Shown in pieces: positions 39,320-48,433 of a DNA stretch of 64,000 nt. Source of the stretch: an uncultured Clostridia bacterium. Its GTDB lineage: Bacteria; Bacillota; Clostridia; Christensenellales; Borkfalkiaceae. A program made the translations under genes and the position numbers. Within the stretch, counting starts at the first letter, position 1. Each line of letters begins with the position of its first letter. The stretch spans positions 244,738-308,737 of the forward strand of contig CALVWW010000001.1 in NCBI GenBank assembly GCA_944368155.1, read 5' to 3'. The notes under the pieces were generated by a model. The model had not been told where the DNA came from and made no database searches. It saw only the letters and a program-made list of their open reading frames with translations.

Positions 39320-40303
39320 CTAAACCGCAAAAAAAATTTGCGAACAAACGAGACGGTAAGCGCTGTCCTGGGTAAGATTGCCGCATTTAACATCGGAAAT
39401 TGCGCCGTATATCAACGAGCAAAGCCTGCGGGCGCGCTCAACGCCAAGGTGCCGTGCCTGTTCGCGGCTGCGTTTTACCCCGTACTCTTTCATGCCGAGA
39501 ATTTTCGAAAGTTCTGCGTCGGACTTATCAGTCGTTGCAACCGTAACAAGATTGCGAAGATAAGAAAACAGGCTGTTCATTACAGACATGCTGTCCATAC
39601 CTTTTCCCGTGAGCTCGTCGGCAATCTCGTAGAAACGCGAATAATTCCTTGCGGCCACGGCGCCGGTCAACTCATAAATGCGGTAGTCGGCGTCCTTATA
39701 AACCAGCTCGTCTGCTTCGGCGGCGGTAAGCGTGCCTGCGCCGCCCTTATATATTATTATTTTCTGCGTTTCGATTGACACGCGCGACATGTTGCACAGA
39801 CAGTAGCGGGCGATGTTGATACAGGCTTCCGCTTCGGCGGCTATGCCCGCGCGCTTTAAAGTGAGATAAACCCATCGGGTTACCTCCTCTTCATCCGCCC
39901 TGCCGCAGTCGACATATGCAATGCCGTGCCTGCGTTTTAAATCTGCCGCACCCTTTTTTGACTGTGTGTTTACAATAATCAGCACGGCAGTTTGGGGAAA
40001 GTCGGCAAAAAGCGGCTTTAAATACCGCTCGTAGTCAGCTTCGGAAGGATAAAACTCACCGACGCGCACAACCCGTTTTTCCGCCATGAAAGGATAGGCT
40101 GAAAGGGCGTCGGCAAGTTTAGTTATGTTCTGCCCCTTTAAAGATTCACCGTCGAATGAAGTGAAATTAAGTTCAGGCAACTGAAGATAGGCGTCCTTTA
40201 TCATCTCTTCTGCGCGCGACAAAAAATAAGCGTCGTCGCCGGCAAGAAGAAACGCTCCGCAACCGCCGTCTGATATAAAATTTTTAAGCTCTGTAAATTT
40301 CAC
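39320..40303 (-). CDS. holA: DNA polymerase III delta subunit
   Basis: Clamp-loader subunit. 327 aa with the family's early GGCGAFLLAGDDAYFLSRAEEMI, AYPFMAEKRVVRVGEF and the C-terminal collar helices (LRNLVTVATTDKSDAELSKILGMKEYGVKRSREQAR). Starts at GTG. It follows comEC by 65 bp, as in many Firmicutes. Confidence 0.93.
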   Translation of the reverse strand: MKFTELKNFISDGGCGAFLLAGDDAYFLSRAEEMIKDAYLQLPELNFTSFDGESLKGQNITKLADALSAYPFMAEKRVVRVGEFYPSEADYERYLKPLFADFPQTAVLIIVNTQSKKGAADLKRRHGIAYVDCGRADEEEVTRWVYLTLKRAGIAAEAEACINIARYCLCNMSRVSIETQKIIIYKGGAGTLTAAEADELVYKDADYRIYELTGAVAARNYSRFYEIADELTGKGMDSMSVMNSLFSYLRNLVTVATTDKSDAELSKILGMKEYGVKRSREQARHLGVERARRLCSLIYGAISDVKCGNLTQDSAYRLVCSQIFFAV

Positions 40304-40368
40304 TCTCTTCTTCCGTCCGGAAATTATTCATAAACATTTTTTAAAAGGCGCGGCTGTACGCAAACAGC

Positions 40369-42480
40369 TCACCAAATCAAAACACCCTTGCGCGCAAATG
40401 TGCCCGACGGAGATATTGTACCATCTTTTACGATAAATTGCAAGTTACCGCAATCGTATACGTTGTATGCAAAATTTACCTGTTCAAAGAAGACAGCCCG
40501 ACGGTATTCACAGCCGTCGGTACTCTGCACGGAGATAAGAAGGTCGCACTGTTCTATTCCAACGCTCTCGCCGCAACTTATACCCACATTGATACCCGAA
40601 TACTCAGCCACGATATCGTAACCGTCAATGTATTCAAAGCCTATTCCGCACACTGTAAATTCACGCTCGTAGTGAACTTCTACTCCATGATAGGGCTGAA
40701 GGGCTATATTTGAATAATAAACATACAGGTCGTTGCACTCAGCGCCGAGAAGATTGTATGCGAAAATACTCTCTTCTCCGCCGAGTATGATGACTGCCTC
40801 GAGGTCCTCCGCCCCGTTTTCGTCAAGCAGGTTGCCGACTGAATAGGACGAAGGCGTTTCAGATATTACAAGCACGTTGCCTTCTTCCGTTTTTATGAGC
40901 ACACTGTAGCTGCCGTCGTGATATGCCGACGCAATCACTTTTATGCCGCCTGCGGGCACATAATTTCTGAGTGCCACACCCGCGACGAGCACGGCGGAGA
41001 GAACGAGAGCAATCAACGCACGCCAACCGATTTTTAAGTTGACCATGCCCGAAAGAACAAATACGGCTAAAAAATAGCAGGGCGCAAACGCGCCGAAGTC
41101 AAAGCCGCTTATCAGCGCATCTTCGGCATGAATTGCCACGAGCGCCGCAGTAGTCAAATCCAGCGGGACGGCAGTTAGCATGAGCAGAAACTGGGCAAGC
41201 GGAGGTATTATAAGAGCAAACAGAGTACACGGGAACATAATCATGAAAACAGCAGAGATTACCGGCACAAAAATTATGTTCAGCCCGAGCGAAGCCCAGC
41301 TCACATAGCCGAAGCTTGAAAGCAGAATCGGGAATGTTCCTATTTGCGCAGAGAGCGACACCGAAGCCGAAGATGCAATTTTTTCGGGAATTTTTATGCG
41401 CATGAGCGCGCGGCAGATGCTGCCGTTGAATACGGCAATGCCGACTACCGCAGCTATCGAAAGCTGAAAGCCGACAGATATAACATTGAGCGGATTTACC
41501 AGCGTAATAACTAAGAAGGAAAGCGCTACGGAAGACAGACTGTCGTACTTACCGCGCGAAAGTCTGACGACGGCCGAGACGGCGCACATGATTGCCGCTC
41601 TCACCGCCGAGAGAGTGAAACCGCACATTCCCGTATAAAAAAAGACAATGGCAACGCTTATTAACGATGCAGGCACCTTCGGAGTATGCAGCTTTTTTAA
41701 AATGAAAGTTACAATACCGTAAATAAGCACGATATGCAGGCCCGATACCGCAAAGACATGCGCGACCCCGCCGTAGCGGAAACTGTCCATCGTCGAGGTA
41801 TGTATATACTCTGTATTGCCTGTAAACATTGCATAGGCAATTGCCGCGCTGTCACCGCTGAGGTTATCGAAAAAGAGGGAACGTATGGCTGAATTAATAT
41901 ATCCGAAGAGAGAAAAACCATACTTCGAAGAGAGTAAACCGACGGGCGAAGCGCTGTACCTTATATCTTCGAGAATGCGCGCCGCACTTTCGCCGCCGTA
42001 GGCAAACGGCGTAGTCACATAAGTTACACCGTAAAATGTGACAGAGTAACCCACGTCGCAGAATTTGCCGTAATTCTCACCGAGATATACAATCATGTTG
42101 CCTTCTACGCTCTGTCCGCCGGCAATTATTGAACCAAGCTTTATATATTCGCCGCTTTCGGTAAGCCCCTTTTCCCAGACTGTGCCGCTCACTGTATACA
42201 GCGCGCCGTCTGAAAGAGAGACATTGCCGAATGCAGACAACTTCAGGCACACGCCGACTGCCCCGTACAAAAATAAGGCGGCGCATATAGCCGTAATTAT
42301 TATGCCTTTTGTATTTCTGCGCACTATAAACACTATGAGAAGCGCCGCCGTTACGGGGACGAGTGCAATAAGCCACCACAGCGGAAAAGAATTATATACC
42401 GACAGGTAAGAAAAGCCGGCTCCCAGCCCGATTGAGAGTGCGAGCGTGGCGGCAGGACGGAAATTGACTATCCTCTTCAT
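40369..42480 (-). CDS. comEC: ComEC/Rec2-like DNA uptake channel, degenerate C-terminal domain
   Basis: 703 aa from ATG 42480. N-terminal membrane helices and OB-like periplasmic domain, then the competence domain (about 210-480: FRYGGVAHVFAVSGLHIVLIYGI, FFYTGMCGFTLSAVRAAIM, NPLNVISVGFQLSIAAVVGI). The channel moves single-stranded DNA across the membrane in natural transformation. The C-terminal 180 residues sit where the beta-lactamase-fold nuclease should be. They lack any HxHxDH motif, so the nuclease is probably lost or inactive. Confidence 0.9.
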   Translation of the reverse strand: MKRIVNFRPAATLALSIGLGAGFSYLSVYNSFPLWWLIALVPVTAALLIVFIVRRNTKGIIITAICAALFLYGAVGVCLKLSAFGNVSLSDGALYTVSGTVWEKGLTESGEYIKLGSIIAGGQSVEGNMIVYLGENYGKFCDVGYSVTFYGVTYVTTPFAYGGESAARILEDIRYSASPVGLLSSKYGFSLFGYINSAIRSLFFDNLSGDSAAIAYAMFTGNTEYIHTSTMDSFRYGGVAHVFAVSGLHIVLIYGIVTFILKKLHTPKVPASLISVAIVFFYTGMCGFTLSAVRAAIMCAVSAVVRLSRGKYDSLSSVALSFLVITLVNPLNVISVGFQLSIAAVVGIAVFNGSICRALMRIKIPEKIASSASVSLSAQIGTFPILLSSFGYVSWASLGLNIIFVPVISAVFMIMFPCTLFALIIPPLAQFLLMLTAVPLDLTTAALVAIHAEDALISGFDFGAFAPCYFLAVFVLSGMVNLKIGWRALIALVLSAVLVAGVALRNYVPAGGIKVIASAYHDGSYSVLIKTEEGNVLVISETPSSYSVGNLLDENGAEDLEAVIILGGEESIFAYNLLGAECNDLYVYYSNIALQPYHGVEVHYEREFTVCGIGFEYIDGYDIVAEYSGINVGISCGESVGIEQCDLLISVQSTDGCEYRRAVFFEQVNFAYNVYDCGNLQFIVKDGTISPSGTFARKGVLIW

Positions 42481-42554
42481 CTTAAGTATCCGCAAAAAAC
42501 TTTAACCGGGCAGAACCGAGGCACATGAAGTTGCCCCGGTTCTGAAAACAAGTT

Positions 42555-45500
42555 TTATACAAGTGAAATTTTATCAGATATACTGCGCACAAAAATGCCC
42601 TTTGACGCGCCGTAATCTATACATGCATTGATGAAAGCCGCAAACTTGTCGGAGAGGCGGGGAACGTTGAGTTCGCGCTGTACAGCCACGGTAAGCTCGT
42701 CGGAATACATGCTGACCTTATTGAAAAGTATGCTCTTTACGAGAGAAATAATATCATACGGCGAATAATCGGCCTCAGAGGTGCGCAGCTGAGTGCCGTC
42801 CTCCACTCTGTAGCGGTCGAACGCTGAATATTTATCGGCTCTGTAGTAGTACTTTACGCCGAGAATTTCGGTGAACTGATAGTTACACCCGCCGATGAGC
42901 GAGTTCATTTTGGCGTCGAGCTTGGTTCCGTGCTTATAGATGCCGTACGATGAAAGCACGCGCTTTATTATGAACTGGGCAGAAATAGGTTCCTCTGCCG
43001 CCACCACAGCCTTTATCGCCTTTATTACTTCGGCGTCATGTTCGCCGGAGAGAATGTACTGCGCGTCGGCCGTACGAACTTCGAGTTTGGCCGCACGGTA
43101 AGGGCGCTTGTAGCCGCTGGAAACAGACTTGCCGCCCGAGCAAAGCTTATCGAGATATTCCTTTATTTTCTTTATTTCCCTCTTGGGATTGTTGAAGAAA
43201 TTGATGGAATACAGCCTTATTACGTTCCAGTTGTTGCGCTTGAGCGTTTGAATCTGCATTACATTGCGGTCTTTTACAGAAAAACGGCTCTCTCCGTCGC
43301 AGAGAATTGCGAGGATAAAGTTGTGCTTGTTTTTGGGGTCGATTACGGCAACGTCTATCTTGAAGTCGGAGACACCTACATCGCAACGGCACTCGTAGCC
43401 GTAGTTTGAAAGTTCTTCTGCTACATACTTACCTATTCCCGACTTGTTTATAATCATTTCATCGTTCTTCACGGCTATGCTGGTGCGGCCCTTTTCGGCA
43501 AACTCAAGGAAGGCTTTGAGTCCTGCAACGCCGCGGGAATTGGTACGCGAAAGGTCTATCATGGAGTAGCGCATAGAAGCGTATATAACCATCTCTTCCC
43601 TCGCGCGGGACACGGCTACATTCAGTCTGCGCCAGCCTCCGTATTGGTTGAGCGGGCCGAAGTTCAATGAGATTTTGCCCATCCTGTCGGGGCCGTAGCA
43701 CACGGAAAACATTATAACGTCGCGCTCGTCGCCCTGAACACTCTCGAGGTTTTTAACGAAAAGCGGCTCTTCCCTCTCATATGCCGCCTCCTCGAGACCG
43801 TTTTCTATTATGGCCTTTGAAAGCATCTTTTCGATATATGTCTGCTGAGGGGTGGAAAATGTTACAATACCTATGCTGGAGCGGCGGAGTTTTTCATCTT
43901 TGAGCCTGCGGATAACCTCTTTAACAAGCGCCTCTGCCTCCTGCTTATTGCACTTGGTGAAGCCCCTGTCATACACGCCGTCGGAAATATACATGAGTTT
44001 CACCTTGCTGTCGAGCGCGTCCGGCGAGGGGAATGTGCACAATTTGGAGGAATAGTACATGATGTTCGAGAAAGCTATCAGGCTCTCGTGCTTGCTGCGG
44101 TAGTGCCAGTTGAGGTGCTTTTGCGGTATGCCGAGAGAGAGACAGTCGTCCAGAACGCTGTCTAAATCTTCGGCTTCCATTTCGTCCTCGTCCTGTCCGA
44201 GCGCCATGAAGAATGTCGTGGGCGATAGCTGCTTGGGGTCGCCTACGATTATAGCGCTCTTTGCCCTGGCAAGCGACGGCACGGCTTCGCATGTGGGCAC
44301 CTGCGAGGCCTCGTCGAAAATAACCATATCAAAGAAGTCAGGCTCCGGGGCAAGATACTGCGAAACGGTGAAGGGGCTCATCATCATGCAGGGAGCCGCC
44401 GCTTTGAGAAGCTGCGGTATCTCGGAAAGCAAAGTGCGCAGGTTTATGCGCTTTAAATTTCCCGAGGTCTGTCGCTTGAAGGTCATGAGTTCGAGAGCAA
44501 GCGGACCTTCTGTTTCGTCGTTAGGCAGACGGGAAATGAGGTCGTGTCTGATTTTTTTCTTTGTGGCGGCTGCAAACTCCTCGGTAAGCATGGCAAATTT
44601 GGCGGCGCTTTCGTCAATCATGCTTGCAGAAAACCTCGAAAGGTCCTCGTCGGCGGGGATATTCGTCTGAACAAAATTACGGTAAACATTTTTTCTGAAT
44701 GACGAGAGTATCTGCTCGCCGCTTATTCTTCCGCTCTCTATTGCGTCGGTCATGAACGTCAGCCCCATATCGTTGAGTTCTTTTGCCGTACTCTTGTACG
44801 CGCACCAGCCGGGGAGCATATCTATATTGTCTATCAGAGCGCCGCACTTTGAAGTATAATACTCAAAGATATCTTCATCTGAGAAGAACGTTTTGTCTGC
44901 CTGCGTTATATTTATAAAATATTCGCGAGCGGTAATAAACGACTGAGCCGCGGCGATAACGCCGTTTATCAGAGGCTTTGCATAGCCGCTGGTTATATGA
45001 TTGCATACGCTGTTGAAGGCGTCGGCATTGTAGTCCATGAACACATGCGCGCAAAGAGCGTGCAAATCATAGAGCGGCTTTAAAAACGCCTCTCTCTTCC
45101 TGTCGTTTATACCTCCGCCGAGAGCGGTGAAGTTCTGGGAAAGATTTGTGTTTTTGAATATTCTGCCCTCGGCCTGCCATAATTCGTAGGCACGCTTGAC
45201 CCATTCGAGCTCCTCGCTCTCCGGTATGCGGTCTTTCGCGCATCTGTTCAGCCGCTTTATGACGGCAAGAACAACGCGCGAAGAACGGTAATTTTCTCCC
45301 CAGTTTTCCAGCTCGGATTCGAGCATAGGCGCAAATTTATCGATATCAGGCAACGAATAGAAACGCGTGAACCACAGCTTTGAAACATTGTCGTACAAAA
45401 CATTTGCGTTATAGAACTTATAGAACTGTTCTTCGTTGCAGGTAAAGAACTGGTTTAAAGTTCCGTCGCGCAGAGTGGTGACAATTTTTATAAAGCCTTC

Positions 45501-48185
45501 CAGTTTTCGGCCGGTAAATGTGCTTATCTTCTGATTGAAAGTATCAAGGAAGAGCCCGAGATAGTTTTTAAGATGTTTCAGTTCTACAAGTACTACCTCT
45601 GCGGCGCAGAGCACTGCGTTTTTGACGTCGTCGGAGCATTCGGTGATATTTACGTTTTCGAACGGCGAACGGTACACGCCGCCGCATTCCTTTGCGGCTA
45701 TCTGCGCCTTTAAGAGCATCTTTTCACACGATTCAAGCTTTTCCTTCGTAAGACTGTCGTAAAATGTGCTCTCTATGTTTACAAGCTCGGGTGCATTTTT
45801 GTTCTGCAGATAGTACAGAATGCCTTCGTATACGGAGACGCCGAGCCTGCGTTTTTTGTGCAGGGCGTTATACGGATTGGCAAGAGAGGCGCGCGTTTCG
45901 CTTATCTCGGCACCCTCTTCCCTGAATTCTTCCTCAGAATAATCGTCTTTGAGGGCAAGGGTGGTTTCAATTGCGCGCACTATCTCGGTTTTATCGGTGG
46001 ATTTGCCGGTGGAAAATTCCATGCAGAATTCGCCGATGCCTATTTCGGTCAGACGCTTTTTAACGACCGAAAGCGCAGCCTGTTTTTCTGCGACAAACAG
46101 CACGCGCTTACCGGCGCTTACGGCGTTTGCTATCATGTTGGTTATCGTCTGGCTCTTGCCGGTACCGGGAGGGCCGTGAAGCACGAACGTCGTGCCGCGC
46201 GCCGACTCGGCAACCGCCTCGAACTGAGAGCTGTCGCAGGGGAGCGGAACAAGAATATCGCAGGGGTCGGCCGTATCTTCGTCGGCGCCCGAAAGTTTAT
46301 TGCCCGCGAGTTTATTGGAATTGGAAATTAAACTGGCTATGAGCGGGTTGTCCCTGTAGCGCGATATGTTGTTTTTTACGTCGCTCCACATAGCATAGCG
46401 TGCAAATGTGAACTGGGCTACATACACGTCTTCAGTTACCGCCCACCCCTTCATGTTTGCGGTTTTTGCGCGGAAGAGCGCTATCATCTCGCTGACGGAG
46501 AGATTCTTATCCTCCATTCCGCGGATATCGATGCCGAACTCCTGCTTTAAAAATTCAAGCAGGGTAGTGTTTACGGTTATATCCTCCCCCTTCGTCATAG
46601 TTACGCCCTGCTGCTTTGTGCGGCGGAGCGTTACAGGCAGAAGTGCAATGGGAGCGAACTTGAACTCCTTTTCGTCGTCGTGTTTCCACTTCAAAAATCC
46701 GAGCGCAAGGCAGAGAGTGTTTGCGCCGGCCTCCTCCTCGGCAGTGCGCGCCTTGCGTATGAGCGACGACGCGTGTTCGTTCAAAACAGAGGGGCCGTCG
46801 TAAGTGCGCACTATTCCCGACGACATTTCGATGTCTATAAGTTCCTTAAGCGCCCGCACGCCCGCACTGCCGCCGAAAAACGCAGCATCTTTTATTGGTT
46901 CGGCATTCGGCAGCACGTTGAACTTATCCCCGTTTTCCATGCCGTGCAAAAACGCAGCTATATCGGCTGTGACCACATGGATACAGTCGCTCTTGTATCT
47001 GAAATTGAGAAGGTTGTTTTTGAGCGATAAATCGAGAAGGCGGCGTTGCCATGTCTGCTCTTTTGACGCACCTTTTTCAAGCGAATATTTGCCGGCGTCG
47101 ATAAGTTCACCGGGCTTCTGGTCATATGCAAACTGAGCTTCGCCCAAGAGTTCGTATCTGCCGCCCGAACGCACTTTAATGGGAATGGGGAATACCCCGC
47201 CTATACGGCAGCGTTTTACGTCGACGCATACCTCGTACTCTCCGCGCTTGAGCTGTGAGGCAAAGTGCGATGCGCTCGTTGTGAAACTGGCGTTTTTATG
47301 CGAGAAAAGGTCGCCTGCATCGAATACGGCAAGATTATTTACGCCGTCTAAAATGTATTTCTCAATGACGGACATATCGTCCTGGATAGTAGTCGTAAAG
47401 CAGCTTTCATACAGCCACACGCCGGCCGCCACCTTGTCTTTGCCGAGTATGATTACGGGATTGAGCTTGGCGGCTTCAAGGCAGGATGCATATAAAAGAG
47501 CCATTTCGAGCGGAGTCGCTGACTTCGACGAAATCACCGAGGTAATTCCGCCGGCACTTACGGGCTGAGTCATTTCAGGCTGAGGCTGCGCCTCTACATT
47601 CTGCCCGCGAAGAGCAGAGAAAATAGCCGCCGCCGCACTGCGGACAGCGTTTCGGTCATTACCCGAATATCCGCTCCATTCTGAAGAGTAACCCCATGTT
47701 TTGAGTTGAAGTCCCGCTTCGGCAAGAATTTTCTGGCAATCGGCAATTTTGGGGCGCACCAAAGCCGCAAGCATCTCCGCATTGCCGGAGAGCCCGCCCC
47801 AGAAATCTATCGGCAGACACTCCACATCGGCGGAAAGCGAACATACGTTGTTTTTGCCGCATGTCACAGAGATGTTCACCGTGCAATTTTCCGGTTCTTC
47901 AAGCTCGGCAAGATATTTGGGGTTTAGAACTTTATCAACATCGACCTGAATGCTGCTTTCGGGGGGAATCTCGGCTACCTCAAGCGTACGTGGAAGAATT
48001 AAATCGGTTCCGCCGCTCACCGATACAACGAGATTCTCAACCGTAGTTTCCCCGCGGTTAAACAGCCTGAATGCCGTAAACAAAGGCATGCGGCAATAAT
48101 ATGTCGCATAGCTGACGGTATTCAGAAGTTCGCCTTCAAGTTCAATCACGTCGACAATTTGTTTTGATTTTTTGCTGGTTGCCAT
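42555..48185 (-). CDS. Giant SF1 helicase with DUF4011-like, nuclease-like and DUF3320 domains
   Basis: 1876 aa. An N-terminal region with TWQRRLLDLSLKNNLLNFR (DUF4011 hallmark) at about residue 385. SF1 (Upf1-like) helicase: Walker A VLHGPPGTGKSQTITNMIA (about 668-685), motif II VIFDEASQVPTCEAVPSLA (about 1290), GDPKQLSPTTFF, NWHYRSKHESLI and NVAVSRAREEMV. Then an MTES_1575/DUF559-like endonuclease fold (about 1590-1690: DFKIDVAVIDP ... LAILCDGESRF ... NWNVIRLYS) and a DUF3320 winged helix at the end (1735-1876). Homologues occur as stand-alone genes and in defence islands. A role in nucleic-acid surveillance or anti-phage defence is inference. Confidence 0.85.
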   Translation of the reverse strand: MATSKKSKQIVDVIELEGELLNTVSYATYYCRMPLFTAFRLFNRGETTVENLVVSVSGGTDLILPRTLEVAEIPPESSIQVDVDKVLNPKYLAELEEPENCTVNISVTCGKNNVCSLSADVECLPIDFWGGLSGNAEMLAALVRPKIADCQKILAEAGLQLKTWGYSSEWSGYSGNDRNAVRSAAAAIFSALRGQNVEAQPQPEMTQPVSAGGITSVISSKSATPLEMALLYASCLEAAKLNPVIILGKDKVAAGVWLYESCFTTTIQDDMSVIEKYILDGVNNLAVFDAGDLFSHKNASFTTSASHFASQLKRGEYEVCVDVKRCRIGGVFPIPIKVRSGGRYELLGEAQFAYDQKPGELIDAGKYSLEKGASKEQTWQRRLLDLSLKNNLLNFRYKSDCIHVVTADIAAFLHGMENGDKFNVLPNAEPIKDAAFFGGSAGVRALKELIDIEMSSGIVRTYDGPSVLNEHASSLIRKARTAEEEAGANTLCLALGFLKWKHDDEKEFKFAPIALLPVTLRRTKQQGVTMTKGEDITVNTTLLEFLKQEFGIDIRGMEDKNLSVSEMIALFRAKTANMKGWAVTEDVYVAQFTFARYAMWSDVKNNISRYRDNPLIASLISNSNKLAGNKLSGADEDTADPCDILVPLPCDSSQFEAVAESARGTTFVLHGPPGTGKSQTITNMIANAVSAGKRVLFVAEKQAALSVVKKRLTEIGIGEFCMEFSTGKSTDKTEIVRAIETTLALKDDYSEEEFREEGAEISETRASLANPYNALHKKRRLGVSVYEGILYYLQNKNAPELVNIESTFYDSLTKEKLESCEKMLLKAQIAAKECGGVYRSPFENVNITECSDDVKNAVLCAAEVVLVELKHLKNYLGLFLDTFNQKISTFTGRKLEGFIKIVTTLRDGTLNQFFTCNEEQFYKFYNANVLYDNVSKLWFTRFYSLPDIDKFAPMLESELENWGENYRSSRVVLAVIKRLNRCAKDRIPESEELEWVKRAYELWQAEGRIFKNTNLSQNFTALGGGINDRKREAFLKPLYDLHALCAHVFMDYNADAFNSVCNHITSGYAKPLINGVIAAAQSFITAREYFINITQADKTFFSDEDIFEYYTSKCGALIDNIDMLPGWCAYKSTAKELNDMGLTFMTDAIESGRISGEQILSSFRKNVYRNFVQTNIPADEDLSRFSASMIDESAAKFAMLTEEFAAATKKKIRHDLISRLPNDETEGPLALELMTFKRQTSGNLKRINLRTLLSEIPQLLKAAAPCMMMSPFTVSQYLAPEPDFFDMVIFDEASQVPTCEAVPSLARAKSAIIVGDPKQLSPTTFFMALGQDEDEMEAEDLDSVLDDCLSLGIPQKHLNWHYRSKHESLIAFSNIMYYSSKLCTFPSPDALDSKVKLMYISDGVYDRGFTKCNKQEAEALVKEVIRRLKDEKLRRSSIGIVTFSTPQQTYIEKMLSKAIIENGLEEAAYEREEPLFVKNLESVQGDERDVIMFSVCYGPDRMGKISLNFGPLNQYGGWRRLNVAVSRAREEMVIYASMRYSMIDLSRTNSRGVAGLKAFLEFAEKGRTSIAVKNDEMIINKSGIGKYVAEELSNYGYECRCDVGVSDFKIDVAVIDPKNKHNFILAILCDGESRFSVKDRNVMQIQTLKRNNWNVIRLYSINFFNNPKREIKKIKEYLDKLCSGGKSVSSGYKRPYRAAKLEVRTADAQYILSGEHDAEVIKAIKAVVAAEEPISAQFIIKRVLSSYGIYKHGTKLDAKMNSLIGGCNYQFTEILGVKYYYRADKYSAFDRYRVEDGTQLRTSEADYSPYDIISLVKSILFNKVSMYSDELTVAVQRELNVPRLSDKFAAFINACIDYGASKGIFVRSISDKISLV

Positions 48186-48363
48186 AAACTTTATCCCTTA
48201 TCTGTTATTACCAAATATTATACTACAATTTGCACAACCGGGCAAGAGTATGCGGCAAAAAATTCTCCTTACCCGGGAAAAATAAATTTTTTAATCTTTG
48301 CCTTTTAATTAAACGCGGCGGATAATTATAAGTATTGACCAAGCCCGCAAGTTAAAACCTTAC

Positions 48364-48395
48364 TAAAAGCGCGCGCCGCAAAATTGCGGCGCGCG
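48364..48395 (-). terminator. GC-rich terminator after helD
   Basis: 12-bp stem CGCGCGCCGCAA/TTGCGGCGCGCG, followed on the minus strand by CTTTTAG. Confidence 0.7.
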
Positions 48396-48433
48396 TATGC
48401 GTTAACCCCCTCCGCAAGTATGCAACCGCATCT

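Noticed and set aside
44110..44670. 186-codon plus-strand frame inside the giant helicase gene
   Set aside because: Ser/Arg-rich shadow with no domain; the minus-strand helicase motifs run straight through it.
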